From contig NZ_SDDZ01000003.1 of the NCBI RefSeq assembly GCF_004115975.1, forward strand, positions 1-64,000: DNA of 64,000 bases, in the 5' to 3' direction. The position numbers and the translations under genes were made by a program. This DNA comes from Gelidibacter gilvus (lineage in GTDB: Bacteria; Bacteroidota; Bacteroidia; Flavobacteriales; Flavobacteriaceae). Of the stretch, positions 47,680 to 57,285 are shown in pieces. Each line of letters begins with the position of its first letter. The stretch's first letter is position 1. The notes beneath the pieces were generated by a model. It was given only the letters and a program-made list of their open reading frames with translations, did not search any database and was not told the DNA's origin.

Positions 47680-48434
47680 TACAGGTGATCTACTGTCGCG
47701 ATGGAAAGCGCGTTGAATGCACCATTTTTAAGCGGATACATCTGCCCGTTTACCTCTTGGTAGAACTCAATACCCACCACTTGCATAAGTGGCAATACAG
47801 AGTTCGCAGGCAGTGCCATACTAAGGCTGATGGCAGCCGTGTCAGCACTGTCATACGGTAAAATGGCCGTTTCATCACTTTCAAAAACCGAAGTTTCATT
47901 TTCGAAATCAAGCTCCGCAGCGCCAGATACAATTTTGAAATGCGTGGTGCCTCCCGGAGCAGCAATGCGCACCGTTGGCGCAAATGGTGCTACCGTAACA
48001 GTTACCGTGCCTGTCACCCGATCAATAGACGTCGCAATTGGAGCATACATGGTTGCTCCCAATTTTCCATTGACGTTGAAATCGAAGCCTAATAAAAGGC
48101 TCATGTTTCCGTCTTGGCTGGTTCTAAGACCACGCTCGTTAATAGGATCCGTTTTTGCAACCTCCAGTAAGGATTTTACCAATCTGCTGACCACGCGTTT
48201 GTCTTTTGCATTCTGCAAAAGTACCCGCACCGCCCCTCTGATCAGTTTACCACCTTTGCCTGCACGCCCAAACTCCGAACCGTTCTCACGTGTTCTCTGG
48301 AATGCAGGATCACTTGCCATTCTGCTCGCATCAATGCCACCTTTGGCTCTCGCCATGTGACCATCTGCGCTTTTGTAAAAGGAAATATCTCCGATAGTGC
48401 CCTTCAATTTGATAATACCAGTTTGTCTAGCCAT
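47679..48434 (-). CDS. Conserved 251-aa protein of a phage-like cassette
   Basis: The first 75 residues are basic and glycine-rich (G-T-I-G-D-I-S-F-Y-K, G-G-I-D-A-S-R, D-P-A-F-Q-R-T-R-E-N, E-F-G-R-A) and the second half is strand-rich with Thr/Val runs (T-V-T-V-T-V-A-P), like beta-sandwich structural proteins. I recall close relatives in many Flavobacteriia and Sphingobacteriia, always hypothetical. It lacks a signal peptide. It is the first of four coupled minus-strand genes and diverges from an HTH gene across a region with 11-bp iterons. A structural or surface component is an inference. Confidence 0.6.
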   Translation of the reverse strand: MARQTGIIKLKGTIGDISFYKSADGHMARAKGGIDASRMASDPAFQRTRENGSEFGRAGKGGKLIRGAVRVLLQNAKDKRVVSRLVKSLLEVAKTDPINERGLRTSQDGNMSLLLGFDFNVNGKLGATMYAPIATSIDRVTGTVTVTVAPFAPTVRIAAPGGTTHFKIVSGAAELDFENETSVFESDETAILPYDSADTAAISLSMALPANSVLPLMQVVGIEFYQEVNGQMYPLKNGAFNALSIATVDHL

Positions 48435-48567
48435 AACATTTAATATTTTGATTATAAGCTAAAAGACAGTAACTTTCAATTAGAAATCAATAATCAGGTA
48501 CCATCCTGTCCGATTCATTCAATTTTGTCCATAGTGAGCCAAAAATGTCCCCTTAGCAAGCTTAAAG

Positions 48568-48622
48568 ATGAAGTAGGGATGAAGTACGGATGATGTATGG
48601 ATAAAGCATGGATAGTGTATCA
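48568..48622. repeat. 11-bp iterons between the HTH gene and the DUF5675 cassette
   Basis: Five head-to-tail units of 11 bp: ATGAAGTAGGG, ATGAAGTACGG, ATGATGTATGG, ATAAAGCATGG, ATAGTGTATCA. The period is close to one helical turn, so the units would present the same face of DNA. They lie directly before the HTH start and could be its binding sites. Confidence 0.65.
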
Positions 48623-48623
48623 A

Positions 48624-48827
48624 ATGAAGCTAAGAAGAATTTGTATTTACCCAAAAGACATCCAGCGCATCACCGGAAGAAGTGAGCGGCACAGTCGTAG
48701 GCTTCTCAAGGAGATAAAGGTCCATTTGGGCAAGTCGTCTCACCAGTTGGTGACTACAGGAGAATTCGCTCAATACACCGGTATTGACGAGGACCTCGTC
48801 AACGAATATCTTCAGGAAGCCACATAG
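48624..48827 (+). CDS. Small helix-turn-helix protein
   Basis: I chose ATG 48624 over 48597 because the extra nine codons translate the iteron repeat. The 67-residue product reads M-K-L-R-R-I-C-I-Y-P-K-D-I-Q-R-I-T-G-R-S-E-R with R-R-L-L-K-E-I-K, a clear HTH of the type that recognises DNA through I-Q-R-I-T-G, followed by a second helical part (F-A-Q-Y-T-G-I-D-E-D). Relatives are common in Flavobacteriaceae. It faces away from the 251-aa gene, so it is probably the regulator of the cassette and of itself. Confidence 0.65.
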   Translation: MKLRRICIYPKDIQRITGRSERHSRRLLKEIKVHLGKSSHQLVTTGEFAQYTGIDEDLVNEYLQEAT

Positions 48828-49024
48828 TATTTGTTAGTATTTAAGTAGGTTTGAAACCCTTTGTTTTGTAACTTAGACCTAGACTAAAAGTAGTCAATCA
48901 ACCCGAAATGCTATTACCACAATTCGGTCAACATAGTTTTACAAGTCTCGCTAAGTGTGATATACACTGCGTAAAAGCAAATAGTTTGAATCCAGTCGAG
49001 GTCACGAATAACTATTATAATAAG

Positions 49025-49055
49025 AAAAAACGCCAAGTTTACTTGAGCGTTTTTT
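49025..49055 (+). terminator. Terminator in the first 97-bp unit
   Basis: AAAAAACGC and GCGTTTTTT enclose a nested CAAGT-TT-ACTTG stem and lead into a T-run. It ends transcription from the HTH gene about 200 bp upstream, or from either side. Units two and three keep the CGCCAAG...CTTGAGCG stem and the T-run (49128-49152, 49225-49250). Confidence 0.7.
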
Positions 49056-49300
49056 CGTTTATAATAGTTTCAAAGCGGAGCTTTGTGGATGCGCGAAGCG
49101 AATCTAGTTTATTGCATAACTGCACTTCGCCAAGTTTACTTGAGCGTTTTTTCGTTTATAATAGTTTCAAAGCGGAGCTTTATGGATGCGCGAAGCGAAT
49201 CTAGTTTATTGCATAACTGCACTTCGCCAAGCTTGCTTGAGCGTTTTTTTGTTTTAATGACTTTCAAAGCGAAGCTTTGTGGATGCGCGGAGCGAATCCA
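49031..49300. repeat. 97-bp tandem repeat, three copies (last partial)
   Basis: Copies start at 49031, 49128 and 49225, exactly 97 bp apart. Each has the terminator stem, GTTTCAAAGCGGAGCTTT (third: GACTTTCAAAGCGAAGC), GGATGCGCGAAGCGAATC and, in the first two, TTTATTGCATAACTGCAC. The first two are almost identical, the third has drifted. Frames across it are not genes. The rest of 48828-49517 is AT-rich with no gene. Confidence 0.85.
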
Positions 49301-49517
49301 GGCAAAATATGGAAAAAACAGCATTTTACTCAGACATTAGGCTTGGCTTGTCTAAAAGAAAATTGATGGTTCTAAGCTTTTTAAGGAATAGTAAGAAGAT
49401 GCTGTTAACTTGATTAAGGTGTCTTTTTTGAGTGTGGATATGCAGGAGAATTATCTCTATCTTTTAGAGTTGAGATTTCAAGTTTGGAATGAAACTTTTT
49501 AAGAGAAAACCATAATC

Positions 49518-50246
49518 TTAATACATCAATTTTTTTATGTTATCCATATAACCTCTACTGACCCTTACCACATCGCCATTTTCCATGGTGATGTCGTAGC
49601 TTTTAGTGTACTTGCTCAATTCCTTTACTTTGTTGAGATTGACAATTGATGATCGATGTACCCTAATGAAAACAGAATCGTCCAACCTTTCTTCCAGGGT
49701 AGAAATTCCATAATTGCTTAAATAAGTGTCATCCGTGGTTACTAATTTAGAATAATCGCCATAAGCTTCAATTCGTATGACATCTTCTACAGCGATGGTC
49801 ACTAATTTATTTTGCTTTTGAACCAATATCCGCTCCGGATATTTAGACGTTTCTATAAGTAAGTTTTCTGCCAAAGGTCTTGCTTTATTGGCTTCGGTAG
49901 ATTTTGATAAACGCTCTACAGCAACCTTAAACCTTTCTTTTGTATAAGGTTTAAGCAAATAATCCACGGCATGAACGTCAAAAGCCTTTAGCGCGTATTG
50001 ATCATAGGCAGTTGAGAATATAATTTGAGGTAATTCCTCTAAATGTGTTAAAACATCAAAGCCAGTCATTCCTGGCATTTGGATGTCTAAAAAAACTAAA
50101 TCGGGCTTAAATTCATTGATTATTTTTACAGCATCCACGCCATTATTGGCTTCGCCCAATAAAATCAAATCCTTAAAATCTTCAAGATATTCTTTTATCA
50201 ATTTTCTCCCAGCAGACTCATCATCAACAATAATTACTTTTTTCAT
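49518..50246 (-). CDS. LytTR-family response regulator
   Basis: The 242-residue protein has a receiver domain with acidic pocket D-D-E at 8-10, phosphoacceptor Asp54 in F-L-D-I-Q-M-P-G, and Thr/Ser near 78 (I-I-F-S-T-A), then a LytTR DNA-binding domain (about 140-240) with V-H-R-S-S-I-V-N-L-N near 203-212. Its ATG overlaps the end of the histidine kinase gene by four bases. It likely regulates the adjacent outer-membrane receptor genes or envelope functions. Confidence 0.9.
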   Translation of the reverse strand: MKKVIIVDDESAGRKLIKEYLEDFKDLILLGEANNGVDAVKIINEFKPDLVFLDIQMPGMTGFDVLTHLEELPQIIFSTAYDQYALKAFDVHAVDYLLKPYTKERFKVAVERLSKSTEANKARPLAENLLIETSKYPERILVQKQNKLVTIAVEDVIRIEAYGDYSKLVTTDDTYLSNYGISTLEERLDDSVFIRVHRSSIVNLNKVKELSKYTKSYDITMENGDVVRVSRGYMDNIKKLMY

Positions 50247-51289
50247 AGTTCAAAACTCACCTTTAATCCTTGTGGTTTATTGTCACTTAATTGCAAAGTG
50301 CTTTGGTACATTTTTTCCAAACGTAAACGTGTATTGTTCAATCCTACACCCTTATCAAAAACCGCACTTTTATCTTTTATACCAACCCCACTATCTGAAA
50401 CTTCAAACGTCAATTTATCATCTTTTTTATGAATGGTTATTGAAATTTTTCCACCTTCAATTAATGATGACAAACCGTGTTTTATGGAGTTCTCTACCAA
50501 GGGCTGCAATAACATGGGTGGCACCATGTCATTCAAAATGGAATCGTCAACAGCAATCTCAATCTCCAAACGTTCCTCAAAACGCTCTTTTTCCAAATCG
50601 AGATATTTTTTCACAAAATCCAATTCATCTTTTAAAGGCACTAATTCTGTTTGTGAAGCTTTAAGTTGATACCGAAACAAATCTGATAATTCAGCAATCA
50701 TATGACGTGTCTTTTCATTTTCTGAAGGTACGGATGCACTTATGGTATTGAAAATATTATATAAAAAATGAGGATTCAATTGGGCTTTTATAGCCGATAA
50801 TTCACTTCTTAATGCTGCATTTCTAAGCTCGCCTTCCAGTTTTATTTTCTTCTGATTCTCTTTAAAATATCGGTAGGCAAAAAGGCAACCAAACTGAATC
50901 ATCATAAACAAAGAGGGGATGTACCAATCCCAAATAGTGCCTGCGCCTCTAAATCTATCAGCACCAATTGAATCCATCAAGGCATAGCGTCCCTCCCTGA
51001 TAAAATAAACTACGATAGGAATCAAGATGACGACAACAGCAATCTGTAAAACGGTTTTTTTATTTTTCAGCAAGTAAATCGCCAAGAACCAAATCAAAAG
51101 GGAGGCGAAAAAATAAAATAAATATTGCATTCCAGAATCCAACCAATAGCCTTTCAAATCTGCCCAGCCAAAAATTCCGTCACGCTCATAACCACCACCG
51201 TATGCCCACAAGACGAGGCGATACAACAACGAGAAAAACACGTAAAATAAAACACCAATTAAGATTTCCTTTTTCGTCACGTTTTTCAT
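50243..51289 (-). CDS. LytS/YehU-type sensor histidine kinase
   Basis: The 348-residue protein has four membrane segments (about 9-29, 54-74, 80-96, 124-139), then the His_kinase domain with Q-L-N-P-H-F-L-Y-N-I-F-N and phospho-accepting His174, and an ATPase region with P-L-V-E-N-S-I-K-H-G and D-S-G-V-G-I. There is no periplasmic sensor domain, so the membrane part probably senses the stimulus. It forms an operon with the LytTR regulator and diverges from the receptor gene at 51480. Confidence 0.9.
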   Translation of the reverse strand: MKNVTKKEILIGVLFYVFFSLLYRLVLWAYGGGYERDGIFGWADLKGYWLDSGMQYLFYFFASLLIWFLAIYLLKNKKTVLQIAVVVILIPIVVYFIREGRYALMDSIGADRFRGAGTIWDWYIPSLFMMIQFGCLFAYRYFKENQKKIKLEGELRNAALRSELSAIKAQLNPHFLYNIFNTISASVPSENEKTRHMIAELSDLFRYQLKASQTELVPLKDELDFVKKYLDLEKERFEERLEIEIAVDDSILNDMVPPMLLQPLVENSIKHGLSSLIEGGKISITIHKKDDKLTFEVSDSGVGIKDKSAVFDKGVGLNNTRLRLEKMYQSTLQLSDNKPQGLKVSFEL

Positions 51290-51479
51290 TGGTTGTAAAA
51301 TTTATTAGGGGTTAAATATAAACCTTATCAACGCATTTTAAAACATAAAAGAGACGAGTGGACTTATGGCTCGACCAATTGTCCAAGCCTATTTAACTCT
51401 TAATTGTCCAACTCATCGGAATAGACGTGCATACCTTAAGCAGTCTCTTCATATTTGCATCGAATTAAAAAAAAATCAA

Positions 51480-53879
51480 ATGAAAACACTTGTAACTATA
51501 GCTGTATTACTGATCGTTAATCTATGTTTTTCGCAACATACTATCGATGGAAAACTCTTGGACTCTGAAAATAATCCTATCAATGCCGCGGCGGTATCAC
51601 TATTAACTTTTAATGAAGGTTCTTTCGTAAAGGCGGCAATCACAACTGAAAACGGAACTTTTAAAATATCCAATATTTCAAACGGTGATTATAAGTTGCT
51701 CATCACTTCATTAGGCTCAAAGGATTATACGTCCAAAAAGTTTACAATTTCAGATAACAACAAAACATTGGAATCTTTTATTATTGAAGCAAATTCCGAA
51801 ACTTTGGATGAAGTGACCATTAAAGCCGAAAAACCAATGGTGCAAGTATTGGCGGACAAAACAGTTTTCAATGTGCAAAAATCCATCAGTATTGCTGGTG
51901 AATCTGGTTTTGAACTGCTTCGAAAAGCACCCGGTGTTCTGATAGACAATAATGAAAATTTAATTGTTGAAGGGAAAGCAGGCGTTTTGATCTATATTGA
52001 TGATAAGCCATCTGTTTTGCGTGGCGAGGATTTAGTCAACTACCTAAAAACCATCCAGGCTACCGACGTCGATGCGATTGAAATTATCACTCAACCGTCC
52101 TCTAAATATGATTCTGAGGGGAATGCCGGAATCATCAACATCAAATTTAAGCGTGATAAAACCTTGGGGACTAATGGTAATTTGGCTTCCGGCGTTACTA
52201 TTGGTGATTTTGCAACGTTTAATAATTCAATCTCCTTAAATAATCGCAACAAAAAAACCAGTTTATACGGCTCTTTTAGTAACCGATTTGGCGAAACGAC
52301 AAGATATATGAATCTTTATAGGCTGCAGAATAACACTATTTTCGATTCTAAAACAAACAGTAATTATGATGTTAATAATAACAATCTGCGTTTAGGATTT
52401 GACTATTTCGCAACTTCAAAATCTACTTTTGGTATCATTTTAACAGGAAACTTTAGTGACAACGAGAACACCAGTAAGTCGAGAACTCCTATCATTCCAG
52501 AGGGCAATACTAATCCCACCTCTGTTTTGGTCGCAGGCACTGATTCCCATTCAAAAACCTCTAATTTGTATGGCAACCTAAACTATAAATTAAAACTAGA
52601 AAACAATACAAGTTTTAATGTGGATTTGGATTATGGCAAGTACACCCAAGACAGGACCAATCTTCAGCCAAACCGTTACTTCAACGGCGCCGAAACAGAA
52701 GTGATAAGCGAATCCATCAACTTTATGGATACGCCAATAACTATTGATATTGTTACCGCAAAAATAGATTATGAGCAAGATTTCTTAAAGGGGAAACTTT
52801 CACTGGGTGCAAAATATTCTAAAATTATAACGGACAATAAGTTTGATTTTTTTGACAGAATCAATGGAGAGGACATCATCAATGAAAATCGAACCAATAC
52901 TTTTAAATATGATGAAAACATCAATGCAGCTTATGTGAACTTCAACAGAACTTATGAGAAATTCAATTTCCAAGCAGGATTACGTGTAGAGCGCACCAAT
53001 TCAGACGGTATTTTGACCAGTTTGCAAGAAGATCAAAATGACCGAGTAGAGCGGAGTTACACTGATTTTTTTCCAAGTGGCGGCATTACCTATCAGCACA
53101 ATCGGACGAATTCTTTTGCCTTAATCTATAGTAAAAGGGTTCAAAGACCTAATTACCAAAGTTTAAATCCTTTTGAATATCAAGTGGATGAACTTACATT
53201 CTTAAGGGGCAATCCTTTTTTACAGCCACAATATACCGACAATATAAAGTTTTCACACACTTATAACTACAGATTGAATACCTCTTTAAGCTATAGTTTT
53301 GTGAAGGATTTTTCGGCACAAGTTACAGAAGCGGTTGGTGATGACAAGAATTTTATGAGTCCGCGAAATGTCGCAAACCAAAAGGTCATTAATCTCGGTT
53401 TATCTTATCCAACAAAATTCAATGATTGGTGGAGCATTTATTTTACTGTCAATGCGTCAAGAAGTATTTATGAGGCAACAAATGAAGATTTTCTGTCCAC
53501 TGATCAAAATACATTGAGCCTGTTTGCGCAAAACACGTTCAACATTACAAAAAGTTTTAGTGCTGAAGTTTCAGGTTGGTATAGTTCACCATCCATTTGG
53601 AGCGGAACTTATCAAATTGAGAGTTTAGGGTCATTAAACATTGCATTTCAAAAGAAATTTTTTGACGATAAACTTTCTGCAAAACTAGGATTCAACGATA
53701 TCCTTTATACGTCATCATGGCGCGGTACAACACAGTTTGGTGATTTAAGAATTGATGGAGGTGGCGGAAGCGACAGCAGACAGGTTCAATTTAACTTGGC
53801 TTATAATTTTGGTGGAAGTGACGTTAAAAAAGCTAGAAGTAGAGATACTGGAATAGAGGAAGAAAAGAATAGGTTGTAA
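51480..53879 (+). CDS. Outer-membrane TonB-dependent receptor-like protein
   Basis: I chose ATG 51480 because it gives a signal peptide (M-K-T-L-V-T-I-A-V-L-L-I then C-F-S-Q); an upstream ATG at 51366 adds a non-signal-like extension. The 799-residue protein has a carboxypeptidase-like regulatory domain (about 20-105), a plug region (about 110-215, V-L-I-Y-I-D-D-K-P-S) and a barrel of the outer-membrane beta-barrel family 3 type. Substrate unknown; such proteins often sit near LytTR or other regulators in Flavobacteriaceae. No SusD partner is present. Confidence 0.85.
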   Translation: MKTLVTIAVLLIVNLCFSQHTIDGKLLDSENNPINAAAVSLLTFNEGSFVKAAITTENGTFKISNISNGDYKLLITSLGSKDYTSKKFTISDNNKTLESFIIEANSETLDEVTIKAEKPMVQVLADKTVFNVQKSISIAGESGFELLRKAPGVLIDNNENLIVEGKAGVLIYIDDKPSVLRGEDLVNYLKTIQATDVDAIEIITQPSSKYDSEGNAGIINIKFKRDKTLGTNGNLASGVTIGDFATFNNSISLNNRNKKTSLYGSFSNRFGETTRYMNLYRLQNNTIFDSKTNSNYDVNNNNLRLGFDYFATSKSTFGIILTGNFSDNENTSKSRTPIIPEGNTNPTSVLVAGTDSHSKTSNLYGNLNYKLKLENNTSFNVDLDYGKYTQDRTNLQPNRYFNGAETEVISESINFMDTPITIDIVTAKIDYEQDFLKGKLSLGAKYSKIITDNKFDFFDRINGEDIINENRTNTFKYDENINAAYVNFNRTYEKFNFQAGLRVERTNSDGILTSLQEDQNDRVERSYTDFFPSGGITYQHNRTNSFALIYSKRVQRPNYQSLNPFEYQVDELTFLRGNPFLQPQYTDNIKFSHTYNYRLNTSLSYSFVKDFSAQVTEAVGDDKNFMSPRNVANQKVINLGLSYPTKFNDWWSIYFTVNASRSIYEATNEDFLSTDQNTLSLFAQNTFNITKSFSAEVSGWYSSPSIWSGTYQIESLGSLNIAFQKKFFDDKLSAKLGFNDILYTSSWRGTTQFGDLRIDGGGGSDSRQVQFNLAYNFGGSDVKKARSRDTGIEEEKNRL

Positions 53880-54091
53880 ATTTTATAATCTTATCAGTTA
53901 TTGTTAATTGTTTTCCATGAAATGAGTTAGTCTTCAATATATCGAAACAATTAATTCAAAGATTGATTAAATAATTTCATTGGATTAATCACATCTTTAC
54001 GATTCCTAATAGTGATTTCATAACTTTCCACAAAAGCCCTTGATCATAGTGATTAAGGGCTTTATTTAAATACCTCTAAACTCAGTTGATA

Positions 54092-56527
54092 ATGAATAAG
54101 TTTTTGTTTTTTTTCTTCAGTTTTTTATTAATCAGTTTCTCTAGTTTTTCTCAGAAGGAAGGTCGAATCATTGGTCACATTCAGGACAAAAACACTTTGG
54201 AAACGCTAATGGGGGTCAATCTTTTAGTGGAAGGAACTTCGTTAGGAACTACAACGGATGAAAACGGACGATTTAATCTAACTTTACCTGTAGGAACCTA
54301 TTCTATTACAGCATCTTTTTTAGGCTACAGAACATCCACATTATATAGTATTGAAGTGACTTCAGGAAACGATAGGATCATCAACTTTGAAATGGATCCA
54401 GAATCAGAAGTTCTTGAAGGCGTCGTCATTAATTTTAACAGAAATGCTTCGGCAAAAACAACAGACATGATCACGCCGTTATCCGTTCAGCAATTGACCT
54501 CCCAAGAAATTAAATCCAATCCCGGCGGTAATTTTGATGTCTCAAAAGTTGTCCAGACCTTGCCTGGAGTTGGTCTTAGTAATGGTGTTGGCGAACGCAA
54601 CGACATCATCATTCGTGGAGGTGCACCAAATGAAAATGTTTATTATCTAGACGGCATTGAAATTCCCGTTTTGAACCATTTTCAAACCCAAGGTAGTTCT
54701 GGCGGTGCCCAAGGCATCTTGAATGTGTCTTTTATTGAGAGTTTAAAATTGACCACGTCAGCGTTCGATTCAAAGTATAACGATGCGCTCGCCTCTACGT
54801 TTGTAATTAAACAGCGCAATGGAAATCCCGATCGATTTTCTGGGAATGTGCGTGTAAGTTTAACGGAAACAGCTTTGACCTTAGAAGGTCCTCTATCCAC
54901 TAAAACAACTTTTTTAAGTTCGGTTCGAAAATCCTATTTAGGTTTACTTTTTAATATTGTAGACTTGCCGATCCGGCCAGATTTTTATGACTTTCAATAT
55001 AAGGTCAACCATGAGTTTAATGACAAAACGACCTTGACTGCCATTGGTATTGGAGCAATAGACGATTTCAGCTTTGCGGAAACCAAAGAATCGACACCTG
55101 AGGATATTTACATCCTTCGTTCAACACCATATATCAATCAATGGACCTATACCATGGGTTTTAATTTGAATCGAAAAATTGAAAATGGGTTTATGAATTT
55201 TGCCTTGAGCAGAAACATGTTTCATACCACTATCGACAAATTTGAAGATGAACAAAGAATCGAAGAAAACCGAACCTTATTGGTCAATTCCGATGAAATT
55301 GAAAACAAATTTAGATTTGATTATAATAAATTTGTAAACGGATGGCGCTTTTCTTCGGGATTGGATGCGCAGTATGTTGGTTATTTTGGAGAGGTCTTTA
55401 ATAAAATAAGCAACGAATTAAAAGACGAAAATGGTGCGATCATCTCGCCAGGACGTACAATTTCATTCAATAGCCAAATTAACTTCTTTAAATACGGCAT
55501 GTTTGCACAAATTGCGAAACGGTTCTATAAGGATAGACTCCTTATTTCCGGAGGGATTCGTACAGACATGAATAGTTTTACCAATACTGGCAATAATCCT
55601 CTAAAAACCCTATCGCCACGCCTCTCCGCCTCTTATAGCTTGAATGAACGATGGAATTTAAATGGATCTGTAGGTACTTATTATAAAGCACCAATTTATA
55701 CATCATTGGGTTATAAGGATGATCATGGCGATTTTATAAATAGGGATTTGGAATACACACGTTCCACGCATTATGTACTAGGTACAAAATTCCTTCCTAA
55801 CCGATCTTTGCGATTTACATTTGAAGGCTATTTTAAGCAGTATTCTGATTATCCAATTTCTGAATCTACAGGAGTGTCTCAGGCCAATCAAGGTACTCAA
55901 TTTGGGTCTGTGGGAAGTGAACGCATCCTATCTATTGGCGATGGCCAAACTTATGGTTTGGAACTCTTCATGCAACAAAAAATGACAGATCGACTCTTCT
56001 ACGTTGCAAGCTATTCTTATGTGGTGAGTAAGTTCTCGGGTTTTGATGGCGTTTTAAAACCATCATCATGGGATAATCGACATTTATTTTCTGCAACTGT
56101 AGGATATCAATTCAATAACAACTGGGATTTGGGTCTGAAATATCGTTTTGCAGGTGGAAATCCATATACACCATTTGATATGCCCGCTTCCCAACAAAAT
56201 TATTTATTGCTGGGACAGGGTGTGCTTGATGCGGACATGCTCAATCAAAACCGATTGTTAAATTATAACCAATTGGATTTGCGAGTGGATAAAAAATTCA
56301 ATTTCAATAAAACATCGCTTATAGCGTATTTGGATGTTCAAAACTTATTGGTTCAGGAAAGTGAATCGAATCCAAATTACACCTTTCAGCGCAATGCAGA
56401 TAACACAGGGTTTCAAACTACGAATGGACAACCTGTACAAATGGATGGGAGTAACGCCATTCCCATTATTTTGGAAAATAAGAGCGCGCATCCTCTACCT
56501 ACTTTAGGGATTATCTTTGAATTTTAG
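54092..56527 (+). CDS. TonB-dependent receptor with carboxypeptidase-like N-terminal domain
   Basis: The ATG at 54092 gives 811 residues with a signal peptide (F-F-F-S-F-L-L-I-S then F-S-Q), a carboxypeptidase-like domain (about 22-105, G-V-N-L-L-V-E-G-T-S-L-G-T-T-T-D-E-N-G), a plug domain (about 110-235, with R-G-G-A-P-N-E-N-V-Y-Y-L-D-G) and a barrel ending in F-E-F. It is a typical siderophore- or nutrient-type receptor; the ligand is unknown. It follows the receptor at 51480 by 213 bp. Confidence 0.9.
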   Translation: MNKFLFFFFSFLLISFSSFSQKEGRIIGHIQDKNTLETLMGVNLLVEGTSLGTTTDENGRFNLTLPVGTYSITASFLGYRTSTLYSIEVTSGNDRIINFEMDPESEVLEGVVINFNRNASAKTTDMITPLSVQQLTSQEIKSNPGGNFDVSKVVQTLPGVGLSNGVGERNDIIIRGGAPNENVYYLDGIEIPVLNHFQTQGSSGGAQGILNVSFIESLKLTTSAFDSKYNDALASTFVIKQRNGNPDRFSGNVRVSLTETALTLEGPLSTKTTFLSSVRKSYLGLLFNIVDLPIRPDFYDFQYKVNHEFNDKTTLTAIGIGAIDDFSFAETKESTPEDIYILRSTPYINQWTYTMGFNLNRKIENGFMNFALSRNMFHTTIDKFEDEQRIEENRTLLVNSDEIENKFRFDYNKFVNGWRFSSGLDAQYVGYFGEVFNKISNELKDENGAIISPGRTISFNSQINFFKYGMFAQIAKRFYKDRLLISGGIRTDMNSFTNTGNNPLKTLSPRLSASYSLNERWNLNGSVGTYYKAPIYTSLGYKDDHGDFINRDLEYTRSTHYVLGTKFLPNRSLRFTFEGYFKQYSDYPISESTGVSQANQGTQFGSVGSERILSIGDGQTYGLELFMQQKMTDRLFYVASYSYVVSKFSGFDGVLKPSSWDNRHLFSATVGYQFNNNWDLGLKYRFAGGNPYTPFDMPASQQNYLLLGQGVLDADMLNQNRLLNYNQLDLRVDKKFNFNKTSLIAYLDVQNLLVQESESNPNYTFQRNADNTGFQTTNGQPVQMDGSNAIPIILENKSAHPLPTLGIIFEF

Positions 56528-57285
56528 AAATAAAATAAAAATTCTCTAATTTTCAGAGAAGCCTACACTTTTGGGGAAGCATGCTCTAAATCACTTAAAT
56601 CTCCTGATTGGACTTTAGAAAAACGGCTGTTAGTTAAAATGGTTTTGCTTAACAGAAAGATTTTATAATGAAGATGAGTTCAACAAACAGGGCATATGCT
56701 ATGGGTTTTTTCGAGAGGTGTTTTTTTCTTTGCCTCCTTCGTAACTGATTTTGTTTCTGTCTCAGGATCAGTGCCAATTGGTTGGTTTTTAGTGTCATTT
56801 TACCAACTGACAGATAACAATAAGTTAAGAATTAATAGAGGTGTGAAGAGTTTTCTGATTTTGTTTTAAAATCAGCTGTTATATAAAATTTAGATATAAT
56901 AATCTCATTAGTATTTTAGGATAGATAAAAAGATTGTTAATGAAAGTCTTTTAAATAAATCTAAAAGTCTCCCTATTTGTTAGTAATTCCATTTTTTTTT
57001 AGAATAATGTGACAGGTCATCATTTATGGGCCTAAAATATTTATGTCATTTTTCTGGCTTTTTCAAGACTTTCACTTTCTCTCTATGTTTCGGAAAAAAA
57101 GTTGAAAATATATTTTTATTGATTTATATCCTTTAATTCTCAAAACATTCATGTTTCCATAATTTCGGTCAGTTCAAATTCGAATGGAGTCCTGATATAC
57201 CGAAAACATTTTCCTGATTCAAAAAAAAATGCCAATGGCCATTCTAATAACCATTGACATCTCTATAATCGATTTAAATCTGAGG
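56528..57285. other. Intergenic region after the second receptor
   Basis: No gene is apparent in these 758 bp. A short TTCTCT and AGAGAA hairpin lies 25 bp after the receptor stop, without a T-run. A strong minus-strand terminator lies at the right end (57221-57260). Confidence 0.5.
57221..57260 (-). terminator. Terminator of the SDR gene
   Basis: On the minus strand GTCAATGG and CCATTGGC form a stem around a 12-base loop, followed by a run of nine T. It lies 26 bp after the dehydrogenase stop codon. Confidence 0.8.

Noticed and set aside
48970-49015. tRNA 3' end or attachment site (TTTGAATCCAGTCGAGGTC)
   Set aside because: The flanking bases do not pair as a T-stem and no acceptor stem or anticodon arm can be formed.
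48908-49340. Frames of 62-98 codons across the 97-bp repeat
   Set aside because: They translate the tandem repeat and terminators.
51366-51479. N-terminal extension of the receptor at 51480
   Set aside because: The extension would bury the signal peptide found right after Met at 51480.
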